64,000 nucleotides of DNA. It comes from Nocardiopsis sinuspersici. GTDB lineage: Bacteria > Actinomycetota > Actinomycetes > Streptosporangiales > Streptosporangiaceae. A program made the position numbers and the translations under genes. Of the stretch, positions 16,028 to 30,994 are shown in pieces; positions within the stretch are counted from its first letter, which is position 1, and the number at the start of each line of letters is the position of its first letter. The notes beneath the pieces were generated by a model. It saw only the letters and a program-made list of their open reading frames with translations. It made no database searches and was not told where the DNA came from. Location of the stretch: positions 1 through 64,000 of the forward strand of contig VWVT01000015.1 in assembly GCA_008638415.1 (NCBI GenBank). Reading direction: 5' to 3'.

Positions 16028-16175
16028 TCGTTCCGAGTGGAACTCTACCGCATTCGCAGGACCGGGGCGAACCGGTCATCCGGATGCGGACACGAGGCGG
16101 GACGCGGTCGACGCGTCCCTCTTCACCTCCCATTTTACCTCTGTGCGGCAGTGCTCGGGACGGGATCGCCAACAC

Positions 16176-16216
16176 GTGGGGCCCGGCCCGGAGGGTGTCT
16201 CCGGACCGGGCCCCAC
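16176..16216 (-). terminator. Terminator after the DUF3566 gene
   Basis: GTGGGGCCCGG and CCGGGCCCCAC form a long inverted repeat, with an inner CCGGAG/CTCCGG extension, directly after the stop at 16225 (minus strand). There is no T-tract, as is usual in very GC-rich actinobacteria. Confidence 0.7.
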
Positions 16217-16224
16217 GACGGGTC

Positions 16225-17235
16225 CTACTCGGCCTCGGACAGCGTCACGTCGACACCGCCGACCAGGTCGGCGACCAGGTTGTACAGCATCGCCCCCACC
16301 GTGGACAGCGCGGTGATCAGCACGATGTTCAGCGCGCCGACCACACCGGTGTAGCCCAGCACGCGCCCCGGAGAGAACCAGGCGGCCGGGTTGAGGCCCA
16401 GTTCGTCCTCGGAGCCGTCGCCCTCCAGGAGCGCGTTCATCATGCTGGTCAGCTGGTCGAACACGCCCAGCATCGACAGCGTCGCGTAGATCACCGCGAC
16501 CGCCACGAACAGGATGATGAAGCACACCAGGGAGACGACGAAGCTGAACTTCATCACCGACCAGGGCTCCACCCGGGAGACCGTCAGGTGCGCCTTCCGG
16601 CTGGACAGACTCGCTTTCACAGCGCTCGGGCCGCTCGAGCTCTCAGGCACCGCGGACTTCGATTCGGACACTGGCGTTCCCCCCGCTTCGGCGCGGTCCT
16701 CCGCCACGGCCGATCCGACGGGCACCGAGGACTTCTTGTCCGCCTCGCCGGCGACGCTCTCCCCACCGGAGTCCTTCCCGGACCCGCCGAAGGCCTTCAC
16801 GACCTTGCCGAAGCCCTTCCCGGACCCGCTGGAGGCCTTCGCGGCCTTACCGGAGCCCTTCTCAGACCCGGTAGCGGCCTTCCCGGCCTCGTCGGAGTCC
16901 TTCCCGGATCCGGTGGAGTCCTTCTCGACCCCGCCGAGGTCCTTCTCAGACCCGGTAGCGGCCCTGCCGGACTCCGTGGAAGCCTTCGCGGACTCGGTGG
17001 TGCTCTCCTCGCCGGAGGCCTGCCCGGCCCCACCGGAGTCCTTCTCGGACTCGGTGGAGGCCTTCTCGGCCTCGGTGGTGCCCTTCTGGTCGGACGCATC
17101 GTCGACCTCGGTGGTCACGGTGGCCCCCGCCTCTACCGTGTCCTTCTCGGCCGTCTCCACGTCCCCGCTCCCGACGGCCCCCGCCGTGTCCGGGTCGGAT
17201 TCGTTCGTGGTGGTGTTCCGCTGGTTGTCAGACAT
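16225..17235 (-). CDS. DUF3566 domain-containing membrane protein
   Basis: Membrane protein of unknown function (336 aa) conserved downstream of gyrA in actinobacteria. The C-terminal ~120 residues are the DUF3566 domain with two membrane helices (FSFVVSLVCFIILFVAVAVIY and LNIVLITALSTVGAMLYNL) around a periplasmic loop. The N-terminal ~210 residues are low-complexity Ser/Gly/Lys/Glu repeats (EKDSGG, TESEKAS variants) and probably cytoplasmic. I start at ATG 17235 (MSDNQRNTTTNESD); an in-frame GTG at 17301 is also possible and neither has a strong ribosome site. It lies 108 bases after the gyrA stop, likely in the gyrBA transcript. Confidence 0.85.
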   Translation of the reverse strand: MSDNQRNTTTNESDPDTAGAVGSGDVETAEKDTVEAGATVTTEVDDASDQKGTTEAEKASTESEKDSGGAGQASGEESTTESAKASTESGRAATGSEKDLGGVEKDSTGSGKDSDEAGKAATGSEKGSGKAAKASSGSGKGFGKVVKAFGGSGKDSGGESVAGEADKKSSVPVGSAVAEDRAEAGGTPVSESKSAVPESSSGPSAVKASLSSRKAHLTVSRVEPWSVMKFSFVVSLVCFIILFVAVAVIYATLSMLGVFDQLTSMMNALLEGDGSEDELGLNPAAWFSPGRVLGYTGVVGALNIVLITALSTVGAMLYNLVADLVGGVDVTLSEAE

Positions 17236-17343
17236 AGAAACGTTACCGCTGGGCTTTCGTTGAGAACGGGTGATTGGCACTACCGGGTCCGCGGGGTTCA
17301 CCAGTAGCGAACCCCGCGGACCTTATGGGGCCTAACGCGAAGT

Positions 17344-19938
<2,595 letters not shown>

Positions 19939-20015
19939 GGATGTCGATCCCTTCTACGAAGCTTGTTTGAACGTGGTTCACCGTCCGGGGATCCCTCCCC
20001 GGACGCGGGGTCCCG

Positions 20016-22430
<2,415 letters not shown>

Positions 22431-23003
22431 TCAGCGGCGCCGGAAACCGGGCCCGCGGACCTTGATGGCGACCACCGTTCCGTCGCCCAGCTCCTCGTTC
22501 AGACGGCGTATCAGGTCCCGCATCATCGCTCGCGCGTGGGCCGCCATCGTCGGTGAGTCGGCCACCACGACCAGTTCGCCCTCCGAGTAACTCTCCGGAC
22601 GGAGGTGCTCGGCGTTGAACTCGCCCACGATGTCGGCCCAGCGGCCGAACACGCCGCCGACGGCCACCTGCTCCTGCCAGCCGTGCTCGATCAGCCACGT
22701 ACGCACGGCGTCGCCGAACATCTGGGGCTCGTTGCGCGACCGCAGCCGGCCGCGCCGCCGTGCCCGGGGCGCGCCGCGCGGCACCGCGCCCCGGTCCTTG
22801 GCCTCGGCCCGGGCGCGCGCCAGCGCCTGGCGGGCGAGGTCCGCCCCGGCCGGTGGAGAGGGAGCCGGGGGGACGGACGGGGCCGGGGGTTCGGGGGCGG
22901 GGGAGCGGCGCCCTCCGTCCACAGGCTGTGGAGGAAATCCGCCGGGGCTCGCGGAGCCGGGAGCCAGGCCGCGGTCCACAGGGTGTGGATGGCGCTCACT
23001 CAC
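22431..23003 (-). CDS. DciA family protein (DUF721), helicase-loading factor candidate
   Basis: DUF721/DciA-like protein (190 aa); the family loads or supports the replicative helicase DnaB in bacteria lacking DnaC. The conserved part is the C-terminal ~95 residues: [20 protein letters not shown], then [20 protein letters not shown] and IRRLNEELG. The N-terminal ~90 residues are Pro/Ala/Arg-rich and unconserved. I start at GTG 23003, which overlaps the recF stop (GTGAGTGA), implying translational coupling; an ATG at 23039 would lie further inside recF. The order recF-dciA-gyrB is standard in actinobacteria. The GTG choice is moderately sure. Confidence 0.9.
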   Translation of the reverse strand: MSERHPHPVDRGLAPGSASPGGFPPQPVDGGRRSPAPEPPAPSVPPAPSPPAGADLARQALARARAEAKDRGAVPRGAPRARRRGRLRSRNEPQMFGDAVRTWLIEHGWQEQVAVGGVFGRWADIVGEFNAEHLRPESYSEGELVVVADSPTMAAHARAMMRDLIRRLNEELGDGTVVAIKVRGPGFRRR

Positions 23004-24129
23004 CCTCGACGCCCCCCTCGTGCACGTCGAACCGCGCACCGGCGAGCTCCTTGGGGATGTCCTCGGGGACGGCGGCGGTCACCAGGACCTGCTCGGCGTC
23101 GCGCACCCGTTCGGCCAGCCTCCGGCGGCGCTCGCTGTCGAGTTCGGCGAACACGTCGTCCAGGATCAGCACCGGGTCGTCGCCGTCGGACCGCAGCAGG
23201 TCGAAGGCGGCCAGCTTGAGCGAGAGCGCGTACGACCAGGACTCGCCCTGGCTCGCGTAGCCCCTGGCGGGCAGGTCGCCCAACTGCAGGTGCAGGTCGT
23301 CGCGGTGCGGCCCCACCAGGCTGATCCCGCGCTGGAGCTCGCGGTCCCGCGCCTCGGCCATGGCGGTGCGCAGGGTCTCCACGAGCTGTGGCCGGCCGGC
23401 CGGCAGCCGCTCCCCCTCCGGTACCGCCCCGCTCCGGTAGTGGGGGACGGCCGGGCCGCCGGAGTCGGTCAGTCCCGCGTAGGCCTCGGCGATCCTCGGG
23501 CGCAGCGCCTCCACCAGCTCCAGCCGCGCGGCCAGCAGCTCGGCGCCCGTCTCGGCCAGGTGGTCGCCCCACACCTCCAGCGTGCTCAGGTCGGGCGCCG
23601 AACGCTGTTTGAACATCTGGGCGGAGGCCGACTTGAGCAGGGCGTTGCGCTGCTTGAGCACCCGGTCGTAGTCCGACCGCACGCCCGCCATCCGGGGGGC
23701 GCGCGCCACCAGCAGGTCGTCCAGGAAGCGGCGCCGCTCACCGGGGTCGCCCTTGACCAGGGAGAGGTCCTCCGGTGCGAACAGCACGGTGCGCAGGATC
23801 CCCAGGACCTCGCGCGGACGCCCGGCGGGCGCCTGGTTGATCCGGGCGCGGTTGGCGCGGCCGGGGTTGAGCTCCAGGTCCACCACCATGGACCGCTCGT
23901 CGCGCACCACCTTGGCACGGACGATCGCGCGCGGCGCGCCCTGCCGGACCAGCGGGGTGTCGGAGGAGACCCGGTGGCTGCCGAGGGTGGCCACGTAGCC
24001 GATCGCCTCGACCAGGTTGGTCTTGCCCTGGCCGTTGGCGCCGACGAACACGCTCACTCCGGGGGCCAGCTCCAGCAGGACCTCGCCGTAGGACCGGAAG
24101 TCGGCCAGTTGCAGGTGGGATACGTACAT
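22996..24129 (-). CDS. recF: DNA replication and repair protein RecF
   Basis: SMC-like ATPase (377 aa) that, with RecO and RecR, loads RecA at single-strand gaps. Walker A is GANGQGKTN (30-38), the signature region is [15 protein letters not shown], and Walker B is [13 protein letters not shown]. Length is normal for the family. ATG at 24129 gives [16 protein letters not shown], the usual RecF beginning. The 3' end overlaps the dciA start by 8 bases. It is in the minus-strand run dnaN-gnd-recF-dciA-gyrBA. Confidence 0.99.
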   Translation of the reverse strand: MYVSHLQLADFRSYGEVLLELAPGVSVFVGANGQGKTNLVEAIGYVATLGSHRVSSDTPLVRQGAPRAIVRAKVVRDERSMVVDLELNPGRANRARINQAPAGRPREVLGILRTVLFAPEDLSLVKGDPGERRRFLDDLLVARAPRMAGVRSDYDRVLKQRNALLKSASAQMFKQRSAPDLSTLEVWGDHLAETGAELLAARLELVEALRPRIAEAYAGLTDSGGPAVPHYRSGAVPEGERLPAGRPQLVETLRTAMAEARDRELQRGISLVGPHRDDLHLQLGDLPARGYASQGESWSYALSLKLAAFDLLRSDGDDPVLILDDVFAELDSERRRRLAERVRDAEQVLVTAAVPEDIPKELAGARFDVHEGGVEGE

Positions 24130-24235
24130 CCGGCCTTCCTCCTGGGCGGTGGCGCGGAAACGGGCGGGGGAAGGGGGTCCCGGGGACGGACCGTCCAGTC
24201 TCGTCCCCGAGGGGGTCGGGTGCGGAGGACGCGCC

Positions 24236-25129
24236 TCAGGCGTCGCCGGAGTCCTCGGCCTTGGTCACGGCGTGTCCGCCGAACTGGTTGCGCAGGGCCG
24301 CCACGACCTTCATGGCCGGGCTGTCGTCCTGGCGGGAGGCGAACCGGGCGTAGAGCGAGGCGGTGATCGCCGGCGCCGGGACCGCGTGGTCCACGGCGGC
24401 CTGGACGGTCCAGCGGCCCTCGCCGGAGTCCTCGGCGTAGCCGCGCAGCCGGGACAGCTCCGGGTCCTCCTCCAGGGCCCGCGAGAGCAGGTCGAGCAGC
24501 CAGGAGCGCACCACGGTGCCCTCGCGCCAGCTCTCGAACGTGCCGGGGACGTTGTCCACCAGGCCGGAGGCGACCATGAGCTCGTAGCCCTCGCCGAAGG
24601 CCTGCATCATGCCGTACTCGATGCCGTTGTGGACCATCTTGACGAAGTGCCCCGCACCGACCCGGCCGGCGTGGACGAAGCCGCCGCCCTCGTCGGGGAC
24701 CAGGGAGTCGAAGACGGGACGGGCGCGCTCGACGTCCTCGGCCGAGCCCCCGACCATGATGCCGTAGCCGTTCGAGCGGCCCCAGACGCCGCCGCTGACA
24801 CCGGCGTCGACGTAGCCGATCCCCTTGGCCGACAGCTCCTCGGCGCGGGCGCGGTCGTCCGCGTAGTGGGAGTTGCCGCCCTCGATGACGAGGTCGCCCT
24901 CCGCCAGCAGGTCGCCCAGCTCCGCGATGGTCGAGGCCGTGGGGTCACCCGCGGGGACCATGACCCAGACCACCCTGGGCGCGGCCAGGCGGTCGACCAG
25001 TGCGGCCAGGGTGTCGACGTCGCGCTCCTCGGAGAAGGCGTCGTAGCCGACGACCTCGTGGCCCTTGTCCCTCAGGCGGGCGGCCATGTTGCCGCCCATC
25101 TTGCCGAGTCCGATCATTCCGAGCTGCAT
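24236..25129 (-). CDS. gnd: 6-phosphogluconate dehydrogenase, decarboxylating (short type)
   Basis: Oxidises 6-phosphogluconate to ribulose-5-phosphate plus CO2 in the pentose phosphate pathway. The 297-residue length marks the short class rather than the ~470-residue form. The Rossmann motif [10 protein letters not shown] is at 7-16; substrate-binding [10 protein letters not shown] and catalytic-Lys [18 protein letters not shown] follow. An all-helical dimerisation domain ends the protein. It lies between dnaN (92 bases) and recF (106 bases), a position conserved in actinobacteria although the metabolic link to replication is unclear. ATG at 25129 begins MQLGMIGLG, as expected. Confidence 0.97.
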   Translation of the reverse strand: MQLGMIGLGKMGGNMAARLRDKGHEVVGYDAFSEERDVDTLAALVDRLAAPRVVWVMVPAGDPTASTIAELGDLLAEGDLVIEGGNSHYADDRARAEELSAKGIGYVDAGVSGGVWGRSNGYGIMVGGSAEDVERARPVFDSLVPDEGGGFVHAGRVGAGHFVKMVHNGIEYGMMQAFGEGYELMVASGLVDNVPGTFESWREGTVVRSWLLDLLSRALEEDPELSRLRGYAEDSGEGRWTVQAAVDHAVPAPAITASLYARFASRQDDSPAMKVVAALRNQFGGHAVTKAEDSGDA

Positions 25130-25221
25130 GATGCTCCCCTTCGCCGCCTGTGGATGGACGCCGGTCGGCCCGGGTCGCGGACCGGAACCGGCAGGTGCCA
25201 GTCAATCGAACCGGAGGCCGA

Positions 25222-26361
25222 TCAGCCCGGCTGACGCACCGGCATGATCAGGTAGCGGTACTCGGGGGAGGAGCCCTCCTCCGCGGGCTTGCCGGTGAGG
25301 ATCGACGGCCTGGTCGAGCTGGTGAAGTTCATCCGGGCCACGTCGGTGCCGATGGCTCCGAGCCCGTCCAGCAGGAAACCGGAGTTGAAGGCGATCTGGA
25401 TGTCGTCGCCGTCCAGGTCGGCCTCCAGGGCCTCGACCGCCTGGGCCTCCTCGCCGGTACCGGCCTCCAGGACCAGCTGGCCCTGGCCGAAGGACAGGCG
25501 CAGCGGGGTGTTGCGCTCGGCGACCAGCGAGACGCGCTTGACGGCCTCGACGAACTCGCTGCGGCTGACCTCGGCGACGGAGTTGAAGGTGTCCGGAAGC
25601 AGCGTCCGGTACTTGGGGAACTCGCCGTCCAGCAGGCGGGTGGTGGTGCGGCGGCCTCCGCCCTCGAAGCCGATCATGCCCTCACCGGTGTCGCCGGTGG
25701 AGAGGGCGATCGAGACCTCGGCGCCCGAGGTGAGCGACTTGGCGGTGTCGTGGAGGGTCTTGGCCGGGACCAGCGCGACCGCGGACAGGTCGGGGTTCTC
25801 CGGCTTCCAGGTGAGCTCGCGCACGGCCAGGCGGTAGCGGTCGGTGGAGGCGAGCGTGATCGTCTCACCCTCGATCTCGACGCGCACGCCGGTGAGCATC
25901 GGCAGGGTGTCGTCGCGGCCGGCGGCCACGGCCACCTGGCTGACCGCGGCGGCGAAGGCGTCGCTGCCGACGGTCCCGCTCACACCGGGCATCTCCGGGA
26001 GCGTGGGGTAGTCCTCCACCGGCATGGTGGTCAGGGTGAACTTCGCGCTGCCGCCGGTGACGACGACCTTGGGGCCCTCGGTGGAGATCTCCACAGGCTG
26101 TGCGGGGAGGTTGCGGGTGATCTCGGCCAGGAGCTTGCCGGTGACCAGGACCTTGCCCGGCTCCTCGACGTCGACGTCCACCGCGGCCTGGGCGGAGACC
26201 TCGTAGTCGAAGCCGGACAGGCGCAGCTGCTGCCGGCCGTCGAACTCCCCGGCCTCCAGCAGGATGCCGACGAGCACCGGAACCGAGGGGCGTGTCGGGA
26301 GTGTGCGAGCGGTCCAGGCGACCGCCTCGGCCAGTACGTCGCGTTCGACCCGGAACTTCAC
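25222..26361 (-). CDS. dnaN: DNA polymerase III subunit beta (sliding clamp)
   Basis: Ring-shaped processivity clamp (about 379 aa) with three similar domains of ~120 residues. The C-terminus EYRYLIMPVRQPG carries the conserved MPV/L motif of the peptide-binding pocket. Three in-frame GTG codons occur at 26382, 26373 and 26361; I choose 26361 because it gives the family-typical start VKFRVERDVLAEAV. None has a strong ribosome site. It lies next to the DnaA-box array at 26638 onward, the usual dnaA-oriC-dnaN order. A TCCACAGGCTGTG half-dyad lies within the gene at 26090. Confidence 0.98.
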   Translation of the reverse strand: MKFRVERDVLAEAVAWTARTLPTRPSVPVLVGILLEAGEFDGRQQLRLSGFDYEVSAQAAVDVDVEEPGKVLVTGKLLAEITRNLPAQPVEISTEGPKVVVTGGSAKFTLTTMPVEDYPTLPEMPGVSGTVGSDAFAAAVSQVAVAAGRDDTLPMLTGVRVEIEGETITLASTDRYRLAVRELTWKPENPDLSAVALVPAKTLHDTAKSLTSGAEVSIALSTGDTGEGMIGFEGGGRRTTTRLLDGEFPKYRTLLPDTFNSVAEVSRSEFVEAVKRVSLVAERNTPLRLSFGQGQLVLEAGTGEEAQAVEALEADLDGDDIQIAFNSGFLLDGLGAIGTDVARMNFTSSTRPSILTGKPAEEGSSPEYRYLIMPVRQPG

Positions 26362-26637
26362 TTTCCGACTCACTTTCCGCACGACCGGGATGCCGGTCGA
26401 AGCCTCAACGTTGCAGCTCGTGGATCTGTGGGCCTGCCGAGGGCTCCCTCAACAGGGCTGTGGACGAAGCATCGTCGCTCCGGCACCGACGGTGCCACAG
26501 GAGCCGTCTCGGATCCCGCAGGGGTCGCCGTCCGGATCCGGACGGCGGAGAACAGGGGCGAGACCACACGTTACCCGGATTCCCCCGCTGCCGCTGACAG
26601 CTCAGCACCGGGCTGTCGTCGCACCGGACTCGGAGCT

Positions 26638-27393
26638 TTATCCACAGGTTTTCCGCGGAGCTGTTGTGAAGCCACATCTTGGTTAATGAAGGTGCGCCGT
26701 AGTAGTAGGGCCTGTGGATAATGTGGATAACTACCGTTCCCGCAGGTCAGACCGCGAATTTTTGTCCACAGGCCCTGTGCGTAACCCTGTGCGTAACTTG
26801 GCCTGTCTGTGGACGGACGAAGGCGCCCTCAGGTTGTCCACACGCCGTCCACAGCTTCATCCACAGGTTTTCCCCAGGTTGTCCACAGCAGACCGTGGTT
26901 TGGTCATCGGATGACGGGGTGTCCCGTCCACAGGCCCGGGGTAAGTTACCCACAGCCTTGAGGCACTTATCCACAGGTTGTCCACAGAGTCGTCCACAGA
27001 TTTGACCCCTCTCCTGTGGATAACTTTGGCGAGAAGACGCCAAATTTTTTTCGGGGTGCCTCCCCAGACCGCCCGAACCCGGGCAAAAGAACTGTGCACA
27101 GGTTTGTCCACAGGCACCTCCCGAGTTCTGTGCACCGATCGTTGACACGGTCTCGCGGGCCTGGTCAGGGCAGAGGATGTGGGAAGGGCAACACGGCTCC
27201 GGAACCCTGGGAAACCAGGGGATTCGGGGCGTGCCGGGCACGAACGGCCCCGGACGGCCACAAGGGCGGCGAACCCCTCCGGGTGCGGACGTTCATGCAC
27301 ACAAGCCTGTGGATAACCCGGTTCGGGGCCGGGATCTCCTGTGGACAACGGGCGTGTCGTCCTGTGGACGTGTCCGCCTGTCGACACGTCCAC
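26638..27393. other. oriC: Origin of replication candidate (oriC), DnaA-box array between dnaA and dnaN
   Basis: Dense DnaA boxes (consensus TTRTCCACA). Perfect or near-perfect forward boxes are at 26638, 26762, 26834, 26879, 26967, 26978 and 27104. Reverse boxes TGTGGATAA are at 26713, 26722 (abutting), 27015 and 27308, with TGTGGACAA at 27340. Weaker one- or two-mismatch boxes lie at 26808, 26845, 26857, 26924, 26946 and 26990. A short A/T run, CCAAATTTTTTT (near 27040), is the only obvious easily melted stretch. The location matches Streptomyces-type oriC. Confidence 0.92.
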
Positions 27394-27464
27394 ACGTCGC
27401 CACGGAGACACGCGGGCCCGGCCGCCGGCGGGGACCCGGCGGCGGCCGGAGGGAAGGGAAGGAA

Positions 27465-27496
27465 GGGGCGGCCTCCCCGTGGTGGGAGGCCGCCCC
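27465..27496 (-). terminator. dnaA terminator
   Basis: GGGGCGGCCTCCC (27465-27477) and GGGAGGCCGCCCC (27484-27496) form a perfect 13-bp stem with a 6-nt loop, about 20 bases beyond the dnaA stop. No T-tract follows. It separates dnaA transcription from the oriC array. Confidence 0.8.
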
Positions 27497-27517
27497 GGCC
27501 CGTGCGCGACCTGAGGA

Positions 27518-29425
27518 TCAGGCCATCGGCTGGTCCTTGATCCGGCTGGTGAGCTCGTGGACCTGGTTGTAGATGGACCGGCGCTCGGCCATCAGCGCGC
27601 GGACCTTGCGGTCGGCGTGCATCACCGTGGTGTGGTCGCGGCCGAACTGCTGCCCGATCTTGGGCAGGGACAGCTCGGTCAGCTCGCGGCACAGGTACAT
27701 GGCGATCTGACGGGCGGTCACCAGCACCCGGGAGCGGGAGGTCCCGCACAGGTCCTCGACCGTCAGGCCGAAGTAGGCGGCGGTCTGGGACATGATCGAC
27801 CCCGCCGTGACCTCGGGTACCTCGGCGCTGGGCACCAGGTCCCGCAGCACCTGGTTGGCCAGGTCCAGGTCCACCGACTGCCGGTTCAGGCTGGCGAACG
27901 CGGTCACGCGGATCAGCGCGCCCTCCAGCTCCCGGATGTTGGTGGAGATCCTGCTCGCTATGAACTCCAGGACCTCCGGCGGGGCCGCCAGGCCCTCCTG
28001 CGCCGCCTTCTTGCGCAGGATGGCGATCCGGGTCTCCAGCTCGGGCGGCTGCACGTCGGTGAGCAGGCCCCACTCGAACCGGCTGCGCATCCTGTCCTCC
28101 AGCGTGGTCAGCTGCCGGGGAGGCCGGTCGCTGGAGATGACGATCTGCTTGTCGGAGTTGTGCAGCGTGTTGAAGGTGTGGAAGAACTCCTCCTGCGTCT
28201 GCTCCTTGTTCTCCAGGAACTGGATGTCGTCCACCAGGAGCACGTCGACGTCCCGGTAGCGGCGGCGGAACCCGTCCGCCTTGCCGTCCCGGATCGAGTT
28301 GATGAACTCGTTGGTGAACTCCTCGGAGCTGACGTACCGCACCCGCGACCCCTCGTAGAGGCGGTGCGTGTAGTGCCCGATGGCGTGCAGCAGGTGGGTC
28401 TTCCCCAGCCCGGAGCCGCCGTGGATGAACAGCGGGTTGTAGGCCTTGGCCGGGGCCTCGGCCGCCGCCACCGACGCCGCGTGCGCGAACCGGTTGCTGG
28501 AGCCTATGACGAAGGTGTCGAAGGTGTACTTCGGGTTCAGGCGCGCGTGCTCACCGGGAGGGGCCTCCCGCGAGCGCCCGGGTGGCACGGAGGGGGAGTC
28601 CGAGGCGGTCTGGCTCCTCCCGCGCGGCTCGTCGGGCTCGGAGGACTCCGCGGGCGCGGCCTCCTCCGACGGCTCGTCCGGTCCGGCGGCCGGCTCGGAC
28701 GCCGTCTCCCGAGGGGTCTCCCAGCGGTTGGGCCGGTCCCACTCCGGGGCGGTCCGGGCCCGCTGCTGCCAGGAGGCCGGTTCCCCGGGCTGCTCCCACA
28801 GCGGCGGTGAGGTGGGGGTCTCCTGGGGAGAGGCGAAGGTCTGCTGGACCCACGGGGCGGGCGCGTCGCGGACCGTGTGCGGCTCCTCCTCGGTGCCGGA
28901 GGGGGCCTCCGGGGGGTGGGGGCCGAGCAGGTCGGCCTGGCCCTCCGGGGCGCTGTCCTCCGCCACGGGCTGGTCGGCCGGGCGCGCGTGCTGGCCCCGG
29001 GCCCCGGACCGTCCCCGAGGCGTCCCGGAGGACCTCGCGGGCGGGGGGGTGGTGCCCGGTGTGGCGGGGGAGAAGGCGGACGACGCGTGGTCCTCCACTC
29101 CGCGCGGGGCCTGGTGCCCGTAGGCGGAGGGGGGCGCGGGGGTGGGCGGCGGGGTCGGCACGGCGGTGGGGTCGACCGTCACCGCGACCCGGATGTCCCG
29201 GCCCAGGTGCGCGGACAGCGCCTTGCTGATCGCCGGGTACAGGCGTGTCTCCAGCACCTTCTTGGTGAACTCGTTGGGCGCCGCGATCAGCGCGGTGTCC
29301 TCGATCAGGCCCAGCGGACGGGTCTGCGGCAGCCACGCGCGCTGGTGTGCGGGGAGGGAGTCGTTGTCGATCCCGTCCAGCACGCTGGACCAGACCATTG
29401 CGAGGTTGACCTGTGCATCAGCCAA
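27518..29425 (-). CDS. dnaA: Chromosomal replication initiator protein DnaA
   Basis: AAA+ initiator binding the surrounding DnaA boxes (about 635 aa). Domain I (1-90) includes VWSSVLDGI and [14 protein letters not shown]. Domain II is a long Pro/Glu/Ser-rich linker (about 95-290), as in streptomycetes. Domain III has Walker [10 protein letters not shown], Walker [13 protein letters not shown] and sensor motifs. Domain IV ends with [20 protein letters not shown] and the DnaA signature [16 protein letters not shown] start at TTG 29425 ([12 protein letters not shown]) with GCAGG close upstream. The frame stays open to 30208, but that extension would translate the DnaA-box region. ATG 29398 is the alternative. 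Confidence 0.98.
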   Translation of the reverse strand: MADAQVNLAMVWSSVLDGIDNDSLPAHQRAWLPQTRPLGLIEDTALIAAPNEFTKKVLETRLYPAISKALSAHLGRDIRVAVTVDPTAVPTPPPTPAPPSAYGHQAPRGVEDHASSAFSPATPGTTPPPARSSGTPRGRSGARGQHARPADQPVAEDSAPEGQADLLGPHPPEAPSGTEEEPHTVRDAPAPWVQQTFASPQETPTSPPLWEQPGEPASWQQRARTAPEWDRPNRWETPRETASEPAAGPDEPSEEAAPAESSEPDEPRGRSQTASDSPSVPPGRSREAPPGEHARLNPKYTFDTFVIGSSNRFAHAASVAAAEAPAKAYNPLFIHGGSGLGKTHLLHAIGHYTHRLYEGSRVRYVSSEEFTNEFINSIRDGKADGFRRRYRDVDVLLVDDIQFLENKEQTQEEFFHTFNTLHNSDKQIVISSDRPPRQLTTLEDRMRSRFEWGLLTDVQPPELETRIAILRKKAAQEGLAAPPEVLEFIASRISTNIRELEGALIRVTAFASLNRQSVDLDLANQVLRDLVPSAEVPEVTAGSIMSQTAAYFGLTVEDLCGTSRSRVLVTARQIAMYLCRELTELSLPKIGQQFGRDHTTVMHADRKVRALMAERRSIYNQVHELTSRIKDQPMA

Positions 29426-29624
29426 GGTGACCTGCCATGGGTGCTGTCCCTTCGGTGCGGATCTGCGGAGTGCGGAGTGGGCGGGCGGTGTGGGGCTGCG
29501 GCGGAGCCCGGGGCGTGTGGTCGTTCGCGCGCTCGCGGGGACCGCGGAGGGCGACTTCCCATTGTCCTCCCCCCACGGTGGTGCCGAGGCGGTGAACCGG
29601 GGCGGAGCAGGCGTTGCCGGGTGC

Positions 29625-29926
29625 TGTGGACCTGTGGATAACTTCACTGCGATGGAAGACGCCAAGCCTTTGACTACCTCCCGGTATCCACAGCTTCCGG
29701 AGGTTGTCCACAGGTTTTCCACAGGGTTGTCCACAGGATGGCAGATCTCCGGGCACAGCGCAGAGTTATCCACAATGTGCAGTTCAGAAGGTGTGTACGG
29801 AGTCTGCCTACGGAATCGTGGGTGTGGTGGGAGGCGCGAGGGACAAGTTATCCACAGGCTGAGGTTATCCACAGACACCGGGGGATGGGGAAATCTCGCA
29901 CACCTGTGGACAGCGCGTTGTCCACA
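29625..29926. other. Second DnaA-box array, upstream of dnaA
   Basis: Perfect TTATCCACA boxes at 29766, 29848 and 29865; TTGTCCACA at 29704, 29727 and 29918; reverse TGTGGATAA at 29633. One-mismatch boxes lie at 29684 (GTATCCACA), 29715 (TTTTCCACA), 29625 and 29905. The array covers the dnaA promoter region, so autoregulation is one role. Its density rivals the dnaA-dnaN array, making a two-part origin possible. Confidence 0.88.
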
Positions 29927-30122
29927 GGACTCCACCACCGGGCGGATGCTTCGGGTGGCCCGCCGCGGTCCGGACCGGGGCCGCCCGCCCCGGTCCGGAC
30001 AGGAGCGGGGCCAGGAGCGGGCCAGGGGTCGGGAGCGCGTCCGGCCTCGGCCGGGAGGCGGTGCGCCTTCGGCGGGGAACCGGGCACGGACCGGGTCGGA
30101 CACAGCCGTACACAGGCCCGAT

Positions 30123-30151
30123 TTGACCCCGACCAGGCCAGCCCGTATCTT
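30123..30151 (+). promoter_or_regulatory. Candidate promoter of the rpmH operon
   Basis: TTGACC (30123-30128), a 17-base spacer, then TATCTT (30146-30151), about 133 bases upstream of the rpmH start. It is the best vegetative-type -35/-10 pair I see in the window. It points away from dnaA, so dnaA and rpmH are transcribed divergently from this region. Confidence 0.6.
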
Positions 30152-30284
30152 CTTTATGCTTATGCCGAATGATCTGCCTGCGTCCGTATGCCACGGTGAC
30201 GCGGCCACGGCTCATGCACCTTGAGGCCCCGCATATCCTGGGGGTCTGTCGTAGTACTTTCCTGACACGCCCCTGGAGCCAGTA

Positions 30285-30428
30285 GTGAGCAAGCGTACGT
30301 ACCAGCCGAACAACCGGCGTCGCGCGAAGGTCCACGGCTTCCGGCTGCGCATGCGTACGCGCGCCGGTCGCGCCATCATCGCCTCGCGGCGCCGCAAGGG
30401 GCGCGCGGTGCTGACCGTGAACCACTAG
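30285..30428 (+). CDS. rpmH: 50S ribosomal protein L34
   Basis: Small basic protein (47 aa) of the large ribosomal subunit. The GTG start at 30285 has GGAG 6 nt upstream. It reads [20 protein letters not shown], then [19 protein letters not shown], the family signature, ending VLTVNH. The position between the dnaA upstream region and rnpA is nearly universal in bacteria. The gene is followed by a strong hairpin with a T-tract before rnpA. Confidence 0.98.
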   Translation: MSKRTYQPNNRRRAKVHGFRLRMRTRAGRAIIASRRRKGRAVLTVNH

Positions 30429-30451
30429 GTCACGCTCAGCCCAAGTTCTTC

Positions 30452-30487
30452 GGACCGGTCCGGCCTATCGCCGGCCGGTCCCTTTTT
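30452..30487 (+). terminator. Intrinsic terminator/attenuator between rpmH and rnpA
   Basis: GGACCGGTCCGGC (30452-30464) pairs with GCCGGCCGGTCC (30470-30482) over a short loop, followed by a CTTTTT run. It is one of the few hairpins here with a proper T-tract. It lies 24 bases after the rpmH stop and 37 before rnpA, so it could lower rnpA-yidD-yidC expression relative to L34. Confidence 0.8.
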
Positions 30488-30523
30488 CGTGGGAAGAAGC
30501 ACCGACGTCCGGAGGAAGAGCCG

Positions 30524-30994
30524 ATGCTGTCGCCGAGAAACCGGATGCGCCACAGCGCCGAGTTCGGCTCCGTCATGCGCTCGGGGCGGCGTTCGTCCCG
30601 GGACGCCCTGGGCGTCGTCTACCTCGCGCCGCGCTCCACCGCCGTGGACGCCGACCCGCCCCGGGTCGGTTTCGTGGTGAGCAAGGCGGTCGGGGGAGCG
30701 GTGGTGCGCAAGCGCGTGCAGCGCAGGCTGCGCCACCTGATGCGGCCCCGGTTGGCCGTTCTGCCAAACGGTAGCCTGCTGGTAGTGCGCGCCAGACCCT
30801 CCGCCGCCGACGCGCGGTACGAGGAGCTGGCGGCTCAACTCGACAGCGCGATCGCCGCAGCGATGCGACCCCGTGGGACATCGTCGCGCCGTCGGCCCGG
30901 CCGTGGTCGACCACGGCCTCCGGCGGACCCGGCGAGGAGCGAAGCAGCAGGGAACCGCCGCCCGGACGAGGGCGGAGAACGGTGGGGCCGATGA
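30524..30994 (+). CDS. rnpA: Ribonuclease P protein component
   Basis: Protein subunit that assists RNase P RNA in cutting tRNA 5' leaders (156 aa). It starts [20 protein letters not shown], the usual RnpA beginning. The RNR-type signature [18 protein letters not shown] forms the basic RNA-binding helix. The C-terminal ~45 residues are an Arg/Pro-rich extension not needed for the fold. The stop overlaps the yidD ATG (ATGA), indicating coupling. Confidence 0.97.
   Translation: MLSPRNRMRHSAEFGSVMRSGRRSSRDALGVVYLAPRSTAVDADPPRVGFVVSKAVGGAVVRKRVQRRLRHLMRPRLAVLPNGSLLVVRARPSAADARYEELAAQLDSAIAAAMRPRGTSSRRRPGRGRPRPPADPARSEAAGNRRPDEGGERWGR

Noticed and set aside
22431..22700. A frameshift in dciA suggested by overlapping minus-strand frames
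   Set aside because: The DUF721 core reads continuously in one frame to the stop at 22431; the other frames are composition artefacts.
29426..30208. An N-terminal extension of dnaA by 261 codons
   Set aside because: It would translate the DnaA-box array. It is Arg/Ser/Pro-rich, and DnaA domain I begins at the chosen TTG.
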